Of a DNA stretch of 64,000 nucleotides, positions 26,073 to 35,055 are shown piece after piece. Origin of the DNA: Mesorhizobium sp. M9A.F.Ca.ET.002.03.1.2 (GTDB lineage Bacteria > Pseudomonadota > Alphaproteobacteria > Rhizobiales > Rhizobiaceae); contig NZ_CP034443.1 of NCBI RefSeq assembly GCF_003952365.1, positions 3,651,001 through 3,715,000 of the forward strand. The letters run 5' to 3'. The notes beneath the pieces were generated by a model, which saw only the letters and a list, made by a program, of their open reading frames with translations, was not told the origin of the DNA and made no database searches. Position numbers and translations under genes: made by a program. Numbering within the stretch: the first letter of the stretch is position 1; each line of letters opens with the position of its first letter.

Positions 26073-27785
26073 CTACCCGCCGAGCCGGAAGTACTTTGCA
26101 GTCGCGGAGAACTCAGATCCGTTGGCCTCGATCTCTTCGAGAATCTTGGGCAACAGTTGCGCGGCTGGTGTCGGCGCGGGGAATGCCGCAGCCTGAATAT
26201 CCCGTGGACCCGTAATAACCATTATGATCTGCGGCAAGACCTTGCCGGCCGCCTTGTCGGCCGCGCCGAGATCGATCGGAATGTTGAAAGTGGCCTTGTC
26301 CGATTGCACCGAGATACGATCGTCGAGGTTGAATGCCATGCCCCTGTGGTCGATCAGCAGCAAGCTGGAAATCAGGCCGCCATGCGTCAGCAGCGTGCCG
26401 CCGATCGGCGAACCGCTCGGCACCGTCGTTTGATCGAGAACAAGCTGCGGCTTGTCGGCCGCTGTCTGGTCCAGAAAGCGCAGAAACTTGGTGACTTCGC
26501 ATTGGGCTGGTTCAATGAGGCGGAGGCTGATGTCTGGTTCGACTTGGAATCTTGCCTGGAAATCGTACATCATTCGTTCGAACGGCGGGACCTCCGTTCC
26601 AAATCCCTCGATCGCGGCAGCCTTGCCGGTTGCCGACGTCAACGCCGCATAGAAACAGTCGCCGCCGTTGAAGTCGCGCACCCACGAGACCCGTTGTGCA
26701 GCGTCGTCGACAGCAATTTCCGACGGTATTTCCGGTTTCGGCACGTTCAAGGCGACGGCGGCTTCGTCCGGCTGTTTGCCCGCCTCCGGTTCGCCCTGTT
26801 GCCCTTTTGGGTTCGCGTCATCCGTCTGGCTTGCAGCCGGTTCGGGCATCTGCACTGCCGCCTTGGGTGCTGCCGGCTGGCTCGCCAATTGCTCGGGCTT
26901 CTGGCTTTCCATGACGTCGGGCTGGACCGCTGGCGGCGGCGAGGCTTTTCCGGCCGACTGCTGAGGCGTGGGCTCCACTTTCTGCGCCTGCGCCGCGGCG
27001 GCCCTGCGTTCGGCGTTGAGCCTTGCCTTTTCTTCCGAAGCGGTCCGCATGGCCGCTTCCTTCTGGCGTTCCTCGTCTTCGCTCTTCGCCGCCTCGGTTC
27101 TGGCCTCGGCTTCAGCCCGCGCCCGCGCCTCCGCTATCGCTTCGGCTTGAGCTCTTGCCTCGGCTTCAGCCTTCGCCTTGGCATCTGCCTGATTTTCAGC
27201 TGGCGACTGCGTCTCGGTTACCGACTGCTCCAGGATTTTCTCGGTTGGTGAGGCGCCTTCGGCGGGCTGTGTCGGCTCCGACATTTGATCGGCCGCGGCA
27301 CCTGCCTGATCTTCAGCTGGCGGCGCAGTGGCCTCTCGTTGTGGCTGCTGCGGTGGAACCGCCTTTGCCGTCTCATCGCCTGGCGAATTTACAACACTGT
27401 CCGTCGGGGCCGGCTTTGATGGCGAGAGCTTTGTCTCGCCGGCGGTCGGCGTGGAAGGCGTCATCACGCCGCTCAGATAAATGCCTGCACCGGCCGTGAC
27501 AGCTAATGTCGCCAAGGCCGCGATCGCGATGGATCGGGTCTTGGCGGACTTTCCGGGGACGTTTGGCAAAACCGCCCGAGGAGGACCGGCAACTGCCGAA
27601 GGCCTCGGTTCGGACAGGTGCGCCGGGCGGACATGCGGGACGAAGACCCGATCACCGGGAGCCGCCGGAGGCTGGCTTTGGAGCTTGGGGCCAGGTGCCA
27701 GGGTCCCCCCGCCCGCGGTAAACCCGTCCGCTCGCGGGGATGGTCGACATTGGCGGCGCTGTCCCCTCGCTATCCGTGTCGTCAC
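26073..27785 (-). CDS. Membrane/periplasmic half of the T6SS Ser/Thr kinase, in a shifted frame
   Basis: The open frame covers 570 codons, but the first 25 or so overlap the kinase gene out of frame and are probably not protein. The likely true content starts near GGGTLAPGPK: a Pro-rich linker, one membrane segment (SIAIAALATLAVTAGAGIYL), a long Ala/Glu/Arg/Pro-rich coiled region, and a folded C-terminal domain of about 200 residues (VRDFNGGDCFYAAL, IEGFGTEVPPFERM, IEPAQCEVTKFL). Similar domains end several rhizobial T6SS kinases. It has no own convincing start; removing one G from the G6 tract at 27705-27710 joins it to the kinase. It is either one frameshifted gene or a sequencing artefact. 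Confidence 0.7.
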   Translation of the reverse strand: MTTRIARGQRRQCRPSPRADGFTAGGGTLAPGPKLQSQPPAAPGDRVFVPHVRPAHLSEPRPSAVAGPPRAVLPNVPGKSAKTRSIAIAALATLAVTAGAGIYLSGVMTPSTPTAGETKLSPSKPAPTDSVVNSPGDETAKAVPPQQPQREATAPPAEDQAGAAADQMSEPTQPAEGASPTEKILEQSVTETQSPAENQADAKAKAEAEARAQAEAIAEARARAEAEARTEAAKSEDEERQKEAAMRTASEEKARLNAERRAAAAQAQKVEPTPQQSAGKASPPPAVQPDVMESQKPEQLASQPAAPKAAVQMPEPAASQTDDANPKGQQGEPEAGKQPDEAAVALNVPKPEIPSEIAVDDAAQRVSWVRDFNGGDCFYAALTSATGKAAAIEGFGTEVPPFERMMYDFQARFQVEPDISLRLIEPAQCEVTKFLRFLDQTAADKPQLVLDQTTVPSGSPIGGTLLTHGGLISSLLLIDHRGMAFNLDDRISVQSDKATFNIPIDLGAADKAAGKVLPQIIMVITGPRDIQAAAFPAPTPAAQLLPKILEEIEANGSEFSATAKYFRLGG

Positions 27786-28632
27786 GTGTCATCCTGGCGA
27801 TGTCCGCCATGCTGATCGGCCGGTCTTGTGGATCCGGCTGCAGCATGGCTTCGACAATTCCGCGAAAATCGGCGTCGATGTCGGACAGGTCCGGGACGGT
27901 TCGGCGTTTTTCCACAATCTCGAACTGGGAGCCGCCCATGTCGATCGGCTTCCCGCGCAGAGCAGCGGCCAGCACCAACCCCAGGCTGTACATGTCGGAC
28001 TGCTCGCTGACATCGCCACCGTACAGCCCGAGTTGTTCGGGAGAAACGTAGTTGTACTTTCCGGCGAACTTGCCGCCGATGAGGGTCTCTCCGCCGACGG
28101 TCGCCGACCGCGCGATGCCGAAATCGATGATCTTTGCGCGTTCGACCCGGCCTCCTGGCAGGATGATGTTGTCCGGGGAGAGATCGCGGTGAATCGCGCC
28201 CGCCTGATGCACGGCGCTCAAGCCGGAAGCGAGGCGATGGCAGAGCTTACGCACGTCTTCCGTCGGCATCGGGCCACGTCGCATGACATCAAACAGCGAT
28301 TGGCCGTCGACGAATTCCATGGCGAGGTAGGGACGGCCGATCCCGGGATCTATCGTGAAGACGTGATATCGCACGACAGCGTCGTGCGACAGGTGATTGA
28401 GGATCGACGCTTCCTTGCGGAACAAGGACAGGATCGTCTGATCGCGGGCGAACTCGGGCAGGACGATCTTGATCGCAACGTGGTCGCCGGTCTGGATGTT
28501 GTGGCCACGGTAGACCTCGCCCATGCCGCCGAAAGCGATCCGCTCGTCGAGTTCATAGATGCCGCTAAGCTGCGTGCCCACGGCCGTGTTGGCGAAGTTC
28601 GGCGATATTCGGGTCTTGTCGTCGGCGCTCAT
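27652..28632 (-). CDS. ppkA: T6SS serine/threonine protein kinase (PpkA-type), catalytic half
   Basis: This 326-residue protein has a complete Hanks-type kinase domain: glycine loop GGMGEVY at 35-41, VAIK with Lys55, HRDLSPDN with Asp150 and Asn155, and DFG at 170-172. In T6SS loci such kinases phosphorylate the FHA protein (TagH/Fha) to promote assembly, opposed by the PP2C phosphatase encoded next door. It starts five bases after the phosphatase stop with GGAGG upstream. The usual membrane and periplasmic half is missing from this frame: after RVYRGRGD it runs for about 18 residues to a stop, while the expected continuation lies in another frame. As read, the kinase would be soluble. Confidence 0.85.
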   Translation of the reverse strand: MSADDKTRISPNFANTAVGTQLSGIYELDERIAFGGMGEVYRGHNIQTGDHVAIKIVLPEFARDQTILSLFRKEASILNHLSHDAVVRYHVFTIDPGIGRPYLAMEFVDGQSLFDVMRRGPMPTEDVRKLCHRLASGLSAVHQAGAIHRDLSPDNIILPGGRVERAKIIDFGIARSATVGGETLIGGKFAGKYNYVSPEQLGLYGGDVSEQSDMYSLGLVLAAALRGKPIDMGGSQFEIVEKRRTVPDLSDIDADFRGIVEAMLQPDPQDRPISMADIARMTRDDTDSEGTAPPMSTIPASGRVYRGRGDPGTWPQAPKPASGGSR

Positions 28633-28637
28633 CGGCC

Positions 28638-29411
28638 TCAACCCTCCGCTCTCGACAAATCCGGACGGAGCGATTGCCCCTTGAGCCCGTCCCCAATCTT
28701 GACGAGCACAATCGTGACATTGTCTGTTCCACCGCGCGCCAGCACCGTTTGCAGCAGGTCTTCGCATGCCGCCTGCGGTGTCGCGGACACCACCGCCGCC
28801 TCGATCTCGGCGTCGGTGACATGCGCTGTCAGCCCATCGGTGCTTAACACGAAAATGTCTCCGGGCAGGATTTCGCCTTGCTGGAAGTCGACGACGATGT
28901 CGTCGCTGACACCGACCGCATGCGTAATGACATTGCGGCGCGGCCAGGTAAGCGCTTCGGCTGCGCTGATCATGCCTCGGTCGAGGAGTTCCTGAACTTC
29001 GGTGTGGTCCTTCGAAATCTGCGAGATCGAGGCGTTGCGGATCAGATAGACGCGGCTGTCGCCCGCCCACAGGCAGGCAAACCGCCCATCCATCGCCAGA
29101 AGGGCGGCGACAGTGGAGCCGATGGTTACGCCGCGGGATTCCGATATCCTGCGGATTTCGGCATTGGCCCGGCTGAGCCGGTCCTCGAAGCGCGCGCGAA
29201 GATCCGGTGCAGAGCTTGCAATGCCGATTGTTGCGAGATGATCGATGATGCTGGCCGAAGCGATTTCTCCAGCATCATGTCCACCCATCCCGTCGGCCAC
29301 CACCCACAGGCCAGTTTCCGGCTCGACCAGATAGCTGTCTTCATTGAGCTCACGGACACAGCCTCTGTGGCTGACGCCGAAGCTCTCAAAGGAAAGGGCG
29401 ACACTATTCAA
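28638..29411 (-). CDS. pppA: T6SS PP2C-family protein phosphatase (PppA/Stp1-type)
   Basis: This 257-residue metal-dependent phosphatase has the PP2C motifs in order: RELNEDS near 20-26, VVADGMGGHDAGE from about 37, GSTVAALL, WAGDSRVYLI, LSTDGLTAH and a C-terminal GGTDNVTIVLV. It should remove phosphate from the kinase target (FHA protein) and switch the T6SS off. The start is a TTG with GGTGG upstream; no ATG or GTG fits before the catalytic core, so a rare start codon is likely. It is followed directly by the kinase gene. Confidence 0.88.
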   Translation of the reverse strand: MNSVALSFESFGVSHRGCVRELNEDSYLVEPETGLWVVADGMGGHDAGEIASASIIDHLATIGIASSAPDLRARFEDRLSRANAEIRRISESRGVTIGSTVAALLAMDGRFACLWAGDSRVYLIRNASISQISKDHTEVQELLDRGMISAAEALTWPRRNVITHAVGVSDDIVVDFQQGEILPGDIFVLSTDGLTAHVTDAEIEAAVVSATPQAACEDLLQTVLARGGTDNVTIVLVKIGDGLKGQSLRPDLSRAEG

Positions 29412-29569
29412 TTTGCCACCAAGCGCTTCTCAAGCGTCCTCTGCGGCGCACTGTCAGCGCTCGCTCGCGCCAGTTTGCCACAGGCTCGAACATTAGAGTA
29501 TCGAAATCAACGTGCGTGCGCCTGCTGCCAATGGACAGCCTGGCCATGCTGGAAAGCAAAAAGATCATC

Positions 29570-32500
29570 TCAAAACGCCTTTGGACAGCTGAACCCCGAA
29601 AGCGCAGGAAGAAAGAGAGGGTTGGGGTCCGAACTGACCTGGATCGTGTAGGCGACATCGCGCCCGCCGATCACGAAGCGGGCTTCCGTGTTGCCGCCGG
29701 TGCTGCTGATGGCGGCCTTGTCCAGCAGACGTTTCAGCGCCCACGGACCGTCGAACTTGATCGCGGACTCACGGCCCGGCATTTCCGGCATGAGGCTCAG
29801 GCTCGCGGACGCGGAAGCCATGCCGCTCGGCCAGGTCAGCGTACTTGGCGCGTTGCCCGCCTGGTTGCTTTGGACAATCTGACCATCGACGTCGAGTATC
29901 GCCGCATCGGCATCGCCATGCAGTGAAAACGGTGTGAAGGTGACACTGACCGACGGCACCGAACCACCCGATGGAAAGAAGGCGTTGCGGATTTCCGCAG
30001 CCGTCTGGAAGTTTTTCAGGGTCGACTTCGACAGGTCGCGCCCGAAGCGGACATCCTGCTTCCAGCTCCAGTCCTGGCCGGTCATGTCGATCATCGATGC
30101 GAGATTTTGTGCAAAGAACCGATCCATCAGTCCGCCTGGAGCGAACAGTTTCGCGAAATCCGCCATCGCAATATCCTCGGCGCCATCGCTGGCGAAAGGA
30201 TAACGGCCGTCAACCACCTCCTGGCAGGCGCGCGTGACCGTCTGGTCGAGCATCTGGTTCAAATTCGCTAGAGAGGTTTCTGCGACGTTGCCCTCAAACT
30301 CGTCGGCGGTCGCGGTGACCATTCGGGCGAGCTGCTTGGGCAGACGCGAGACATTGGCGCGAAGGGTGGATATCTGCAGCTGCAGATTCATGTTGACGCG
30401 TTCCGTTTGCGACGGGACGTCGGCCGCCAGTTGCAGGCTCTGGTAGATGTCGCGGAAATTCTGGGTCAATGCGTCCATTGGGCGGCGTCCGGCGGGGCCG
30501 TTCACCAGGGCCTGGAATGGTCTGAATTGCGCTTCGATATTCGCCCCAGGGTTCGGGTTTTGCGCGCCGGCGGACCCTATGCCGGCCCGGCTTTGCGATT
30601 TGCCGGTGGCGATTTGAATGCCGATACGGGCCAACCCCCTGGCGACATCTTCAGCCTTCTGTGGCTGGTTTTGAAGCGTGCCGGAATCGGCCTCGGAGCC
30701 ATAGCCTTTGCCGGAACCAGCTTCTCGCGTCAGGGCTGTTTCGTCGGCGATCGCCGTAAAAAGCTGGTCGATTGGCGAGGTCGGTGACGCGGCGGCGGAG
30801 AGCGCGATATAGTGCGGCTTGTCCTTCAGCATCGCCTTGAACTTCAACTTGTCGAGAACGCCGTTCCACGCCGCCGCGAATTCCCTCCCATAGCGCTCGA
30901 CAAGCTCGGGACCGAGCTTGAGCAACTCCTGATCGGTGCCACCTTGCTCGCCGCCGCCGCCGAGAACCCAATGGTCATCGACAAGCATCTGCGCAATGCG
31001 CGAGAGTTGTCCGAGATAGAAGTCGTTGAAACCGCTATAGGTGTAGATACCGGGAACGCGAAGGCCTGATAGATCGCCACCATCGACACGCTCGAACAAC
31101 AGCTGCGCTTCCGGGCCGCCTTTCACGGACACGGAAAAATCGCCCAGCGCTGCCGCGTATACCGCCGACTTGATCAAGGCGGAGGCACGATCGGCAAGGC
31201 TCATGCGTCCGAGCGAGCGTTGAGCGGATTCGACAAGTGGCTGGTTGAGTTCGAAAACCGGGTCGTAGGCGTCGTCCAACGCAAGCATGGCCCGCAGATG
31301 CTTTTCGAGTTGCGCCCGTCCCGCGCGGTTGTTTTCGCCCGGATACCGGTTCTGCTCCCAATCCTGCCTCATCCAGGAAACGATTAACTCGTCATAGACC
31401 TTCGGCGCCTTGCCGCCGAGCATCAGGTAGATTTTCAGCGGTTCGTAGAGGGCGGCGGGATCCGCCATCTTGGCCTGGATCGTCCGTTCGGCTTGAAGCA
31501 GCAGGCGCGAGCGGAATGTTCGCTCCAGCGCTTGCCGGTAAGCCGTTTTGGATGCCGAAAGTAGCCTTTCCCGCTGACTGAGGCCGAACGTCTCCTCGAT
31601 CGGTGTCGGTAAGTCACTGGTCTCGAACCCGGCCGGCAGGTTGCGCAACTGGTCGAGCGCGCCAATAACGTTTTCGAGGTCGACATCGGCGACCGTCGTG
31701 CTTTTGAGCAGCGGATCTGCCGTCTCGCGATACTGGCTCGCAGCTTGCGTTGTAGAAGCGATCAGCGATCTGTTGGCTGTAAAGCTCAGGGCCAAGGTGC
31801 CCAGAGCTGCGGCAGCGATCAATGCAATGATGCCAAGGCCGCCATATCTGGCGATCGCTGCACGCGTTTCAGCGGATCTGTCGTACGACACCCACCCGGA
31901 TTCCGCGAAAATGACGCCGGTCAGAAGATCATGCAAAAAGAAGCTTTTGCCCGTGCCGGAAAGATGGCCGCGGGAAGCGCTGCCGAAGCTGCGGCCGATT
32001 GCGCCCAGCACCTGGTCAATCGGCGTGCCTTCCTGCGTGCCTGACGAAAAATAGAGTCCACGCAAGCTGACGTTCACCTGGCTGCGGGCCGGATCGAATA
32101 TGCTGGCGACGAAACTGGCGATACGGCCCTTCAGCGCGCCAAACTGGGCTGGAAAGCCAAAGATGGATATGCGCACGAGCGGATCGGTCTCTTCCTGCAG
32201 GCGGTCGGCCATCTCCTCCGCCAGGCGTTTTGCCAATGCGTCGAATTCGGCCGGTGCCTCACCGACCATGTTCTTGCTGCGATCGGCGGTCTGGAATGTC
32301 GCGCCCCACACTTTGCGGCGGCGCTGCTCGTCGAAACCGCCAAAATAATCCATGAAACCGGAGACAAGGTCGGCCTTGGTGAAGAGCAGGTACACCGGGA
32401 ACTGGATTTTCAGCGTTTCGTGAATTTCGCGCAGACGGCTGCGTATTTCAACGACATGGGCGTCAAGCTGCCGATCATCGAGGCTCATGAGATCGGCAAG

Positions 32501-33133
32501 GCTGATGGCCAGAATAACGCCGTTTATCGGTTGCCTGGTGCGGTATTTCTTGAGCAGCGACAAGAAGGCAAGCCAGCTCTCGGCGTCGCTCTTCGCATGG
32601 GAATCCTGCGTCGTGTAACGCCCGGCGGTGTCGATCAGCACGGCTTCGTCGGTGAACCACCAGTCGCAGGAGCGTGTGCCGCCAACGCCGGCCACCGGCT
32701 GCGCGCTGCCCGAACCGGCAAGCGGAAATTTCAGGCCCGAATTGACCAGCGCCGTCGTTTTGCCGGCACCAGGCGGGCCGATGACGATGTACCAGGGAAT
32801 CTCATAAAGGAAGTTGCGCCTGCCGCTCGATCGCTTGAGCGCCGCGATGGCTTCACTCATACGAACCTCGAGCACCTGCGAGTCGCCACCGTTCTCGTCA
32901 CTGCGGGCGAGCGCCCTTTCGAGCGCCTTTTGCGCTGTTCGTGTTTGCCAGAAACGCAGGCCGTAAAACAGCGCCACGATCGCCACGATCACACCGATGA
33001 TCGTCGCGCGCAGCCAGACGGGGCCGAGCGGGCGGCTGTCGGCAAAACGGATCAGTGGGCCGGCAAACCAGACGGCTGCCGCGAACCCGGCCAACGCGAT
33101 CACGCTGAATATCCGCAGCAGCCAACGCGTCAT
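29570..33133 (-). CDS. tssM: T6SS membrane-complex protein TssM, first copy (IcmF)
   Basis: This 1187-residue inner-membrane protein has two membrane segments in the first 60 residues, a cytoplasmic GTPase-like domain with Walker A GPPGAGKT at 119-126 and VLIDTAGRY, a third membrane segment near 430-450 (ALIAAAALGTLALS), and a long periplasmic tail with the IcmF-related and C-terminal beta domains. It should form the trans-envelope channel with TssL and TssJ. Its start lies four bases after the first tssL stop. The window encodes a second TssM of similar length but clearly different sequence (46561-50097). Confidence 0.93.
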   Translation of the reverse strand: MTRWLLRIFSVIALAGFAAAVWFAGPLIRFADSRPLGPVWLRATIIGVIVAIVALFYGLRFWQTRTAQKALERALARSDENGGDSQVLEVRMSEAIAALKRSSGRRNFLYEIPWYIVIGPPGAGKTTALVNSGLKFPLAGSGSAQPVAGVGGTRSCDWWFTDEAVLIDTAGRYTTQDSHAKSDAESWLAFLSLLKKYRTRQPINGVILAISLADLMSLDDRQLDAHVVEIRSRLREIHETLKIQFPVYLLFTKADLVSGFMDYFGGFDEQRRRKVWGATFQTADRSKNMVGEAPAEFDALAKRLAEEMADRLQEETDPLVRISIFGFPAQFGALKGRIASFVASIFDPARSQVNVSLRGLYFSSGTQEGTPIDQVLGAIGRSFGSASRGHLSGTGKSFFLHDLLTGVIFAESGWVSYDRSAETRAAIARYGGLGIIALIAAAALGTLALSFTANRSLIASTTQAASQYRETADPLLKSTTVADVDLENVIGALDQLRNLPAGFETSDLPTPIEETFGLSQRERLLSASKTAYRQALERTFRSRLLLQAERTIQAKMADPAALYEPLKIYLMLGGKAPKVYDELIVSWMRQDWEQNRYPGENNRAGRAQLEKHLRAMLALDDAYDPVFELNQPLVESAQRSLGRMSLADRASALIKSAVYAAALGDFSVSVKGGPEAQLLFERVDGGDLSGLRVPGIYTYSGFNDFYLGQLSRIAQMLVDDHWVLGGGGEQGGTDQELLKLGPELVERYGREFAAAWNGVLDKLKFKAMLKDKPHYIALSAAASPTSPIDQLFTAIADETALTREAGSGKGYGSEADSGTLQNQPQKAEDVARGLARIGIQIATGKSQSRAGIGSAGAQNPNPGANIEAQFRPFQALVNGPAGRRPMDALTQNFRDIYQSLQLAADVPSQTERVNMNLQLQISTLRANVSRLPKQLARMVTATADEFEGNVAETSLANLNQMLDQTVTRACQEVVDGRYPFASDGAEDIAMADFAKLFAPGGLMDRFFAQNLASMIDMTGQDWSWKQDVRFGRDLSKSTLKNFQTAAEIRNAFFPSGGSVPSVSVTFTPFSLHGDADAAILDVDGQIVQSNQAGNAPSTLTWPSGMASASASLSLMPEMPGRESAIKFDGPWALKRLLDKAAISSTGGNTEARFVIGGRDVAYTIQVSSDPNPLFLPALSGFSCPKAF

Positions 33134-33137
33134 AGGC

Positions 33138-34646
33138 TCACAATGTCTCCTCCTTGGGGATCATCACGTCGACACGGCGATTCTGGGCGCGGCCTTCCGG
33201 CGTCGCATTATCGGCGATCGGTTCGTCTTCGCCCTTGCCATCGACCGTGATTCGCGAGGGGTCGCTGAATCGCGGTGCCATCATTGCTTCGACCGCTTTC
33301 GCCCGGGCGACGGAAAGGTCGAAGTTGGATTTGAATGCGCTCGATTTTCGCGGCTTCACATTATCCGTATGGCCGACGATCGAGATCGGTCCGGGCTCGG
33401 GCTCCAACGCGGCGGCGATGTCTGCGGCAATCGGCTGAAATTCCGGGTTTACCTCGGCCCTGCCGGACTGGAACAACAGGACGTTGTTGATCTCCACCAC
33501 GATGAACCTGCCCTGCGTGCCGACGGCCAGCCCACCGCGCGCGATGTCCTTTGCCAGTGCGGCACGGATGCGATCGATCTGGGTGGTGGCGGTGGGCGGG
33601 GTAACTTTCATCGGCTCAGCCAGCGGCACCACGCTGGCGCGTTCGATAGCGATCGGCGTCGATGGATCGAGCGCCAGCAACCCGCCGGCAAGGGCGTCGC
33701 CCTCGTTGGTGATGACGACCCGCAAAGCGAAGAATACCGCCGTCAGCAGTGCTGACGCTGCAGCCGCAACGACCCAGAGCGGCAGCCGGGCCGGCGACTG
33801 TGCGCTTGACACCGCCAGGCTTTGCCAGTGGGGCGATATGTCTTCGTCGGCGCGCTCCCTGAAGTAGCGAAGCGTCTCGTAGACGTCACGCCGAACGCGT
33901 TCGAGATTGTTGTCTTCGCGCGCCAGGCCTCGATATTGGCCTTCGAACCCCAGAGACAGGCAGGCATGCATCAGTTCGAGCAAATCGTAGTGTTTTTCCG
34001 GGCTGGCCAGTATCTTGTTTAACGCTTCGTAGAAGCCCGTTCCGGTGGGCGCGACGTGAAAGAACTGCGACAGCATGCTGTGCTGCGCCCAGGCGTCTCT
34101 CTTGGGCCAAGGCAGGTTTCCGATGAGATCGTCAGCGGTTTCGCAAAGGGCAAATTTTGCGATCCGCGCATCTTCCTCGGGAACGCCGGCTTTCTCCATT
34201 GTCCGGTCTAGTTTTTCGATCGCCTCGGCGACATGCTCCGACAGCTGTGCCGCTTGTCTTTCGACAGGCATGAGCCTGAGCTGGCCAAACAGCATCAGGA
34301 AAGGTGCGGCTGCGGCGAGGATCGGGTTTGCTGCGGAATATCTGACGCTGTCCGCGGCAGTGAGCAGGATCTCCTGCTGAATGGCTGGCGTCGCCGCGAA
34401 GGAGCCGGTTTCCGTCACTGCGCCGGGATCGGCACCGTGATAAATCACGGTTCCGGACGTCCAGCCCGGCGGCGTATGCTGACCGACACCCGGATCGAAA
34501 ACCGTTGAATCCTTGACCCGCGAGGGACCGGGCTGTCCGCCGTCAGGAACAGGCGCCTGAGGAGCTGGCGCTGATTTTTCCGCGCGGCGCGGTGCGCGAA
34601 TGACGGTCTTGCCCGCCGGACCGAAAGGATCGTCCTTCGAGCTCAT
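33138..34646 (-). CDS. tssL: T6SS TssL with C-terminal OmpA domain, first copy
   Basis: This 502-residue protein has a Pro-rich cytoplasmic start (MSSKDDPFGPAGKTVIR), a DotU-type domain near 95-290 (ANPILAAAAPFLMLFGQLR, LMHACLSLGFEGQYRG), one membrane segment (LPLWVVAAAASALLTAVFF), and a periplasmic OmpA domain (IVGHTDNVKPRK, QNRRVDVMI). It should tie the membrane complex to peptidoglycan. The internal ATG at 34646 matches the second TssL start (MSRDDPFG), so it is preferred over the longer frame to 34688. It is followed by the first tssM. Confidence 0.92.
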   Translation of the reverse strand: MSSKDDPFGPAGKTVIRAPRRAEKSAPAPQAPVPDGGQPGPSRVKDSTVFDPGVGQHTPPGWTSGTVIYHGADPGAVTETGSFAATPAIQQEILLTAADSVRYSAANPILAAAAPFLMLFGQLRLMPVERQAAQLSEHVAEAIEKLDRTMEKAGVPEEDARIAKFALCETADDLIGNLPWPKRDAWAQHSMLSQFFHVAPTGTGFYEALNKILASPEKHYDLLELMHACLSLGFEGQYRGLAREDNNLERVRRDVYETLRYFRERADEDISPHWQSLAVSSAQSPARLPLWVVAAAASALLTAVFFALRVVITNEGDALAGGLLALDPSTPIAIERASVVPLAEPMKVTPPTATTQIDRIRAALAKDIARGGLAVGTQGRFIVVEINNVLLFQSGRAEVNPEFQPIAADIAAALEPEPGPISIVGHTDNVKPRKSSAFKSNFDLSVARAKAVEAMMAPRFSDPSRITVDGKGEDEPIADNATPEGRAQNRRVDVMIPKEETL

Positions 34647-35055
34647 CGCCAAACGTCCGTCCACGCCCGGTTCCTGCGTTTGCGCCACAGGGGAGCAGAA
34701 CGGTCCCGGGTCGGGTGCACGAAACGCAGGCGCTGCTGACGAGGGCAGAGTCTGGAGGAAGGTCGGCTACAAAAAATCATCCCGCCGTAACATGACATGT
34801 GCCGCAGACCCCAGGTCAATCAGCCTTACCCGCTGGCGAACTGTCGTATGTGATCGTAAGCTCAGAAACGGTCGATTGGAACCAGATGCAGGGCTGCGAA
34901 AGGATTTTTCTTCGCAAATTACAGCGCTGCGTCCCTTGGGCTCGCAAAGGGCGCACTAATACTTTCCACTTGGTAAATGATCCGTTCCGCACCCCAAGGT
35001 CAGCCCAGCAAACCGGCCCGATTTCAGGGCATGTGCCAGGTTCAGTCTTCCCGGC
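34647..35055. other. Gap between the second-run tssL and tagH genes
   Basis: About 410 bases without a supported gene, clearly more AT-rich between about 34760 and 34980 than the flanking genes. Short open frames on both strands have no recognisable product. It interrupts the otherwise tight minus-strand run, so a separate promoter for tssL-tssM-phosphatase-kinase may lie here; no hexamers can be named with confidence. Confidence 0.4.

Noticed and set aside
27100..27215. Ala/Glu/Arg low-complexity stretch, possible TolA-like protein
   Set aside because: It is the coiled linker between the membrane segment and the C-terminal domain of the kinase half; no TolA domain is present.
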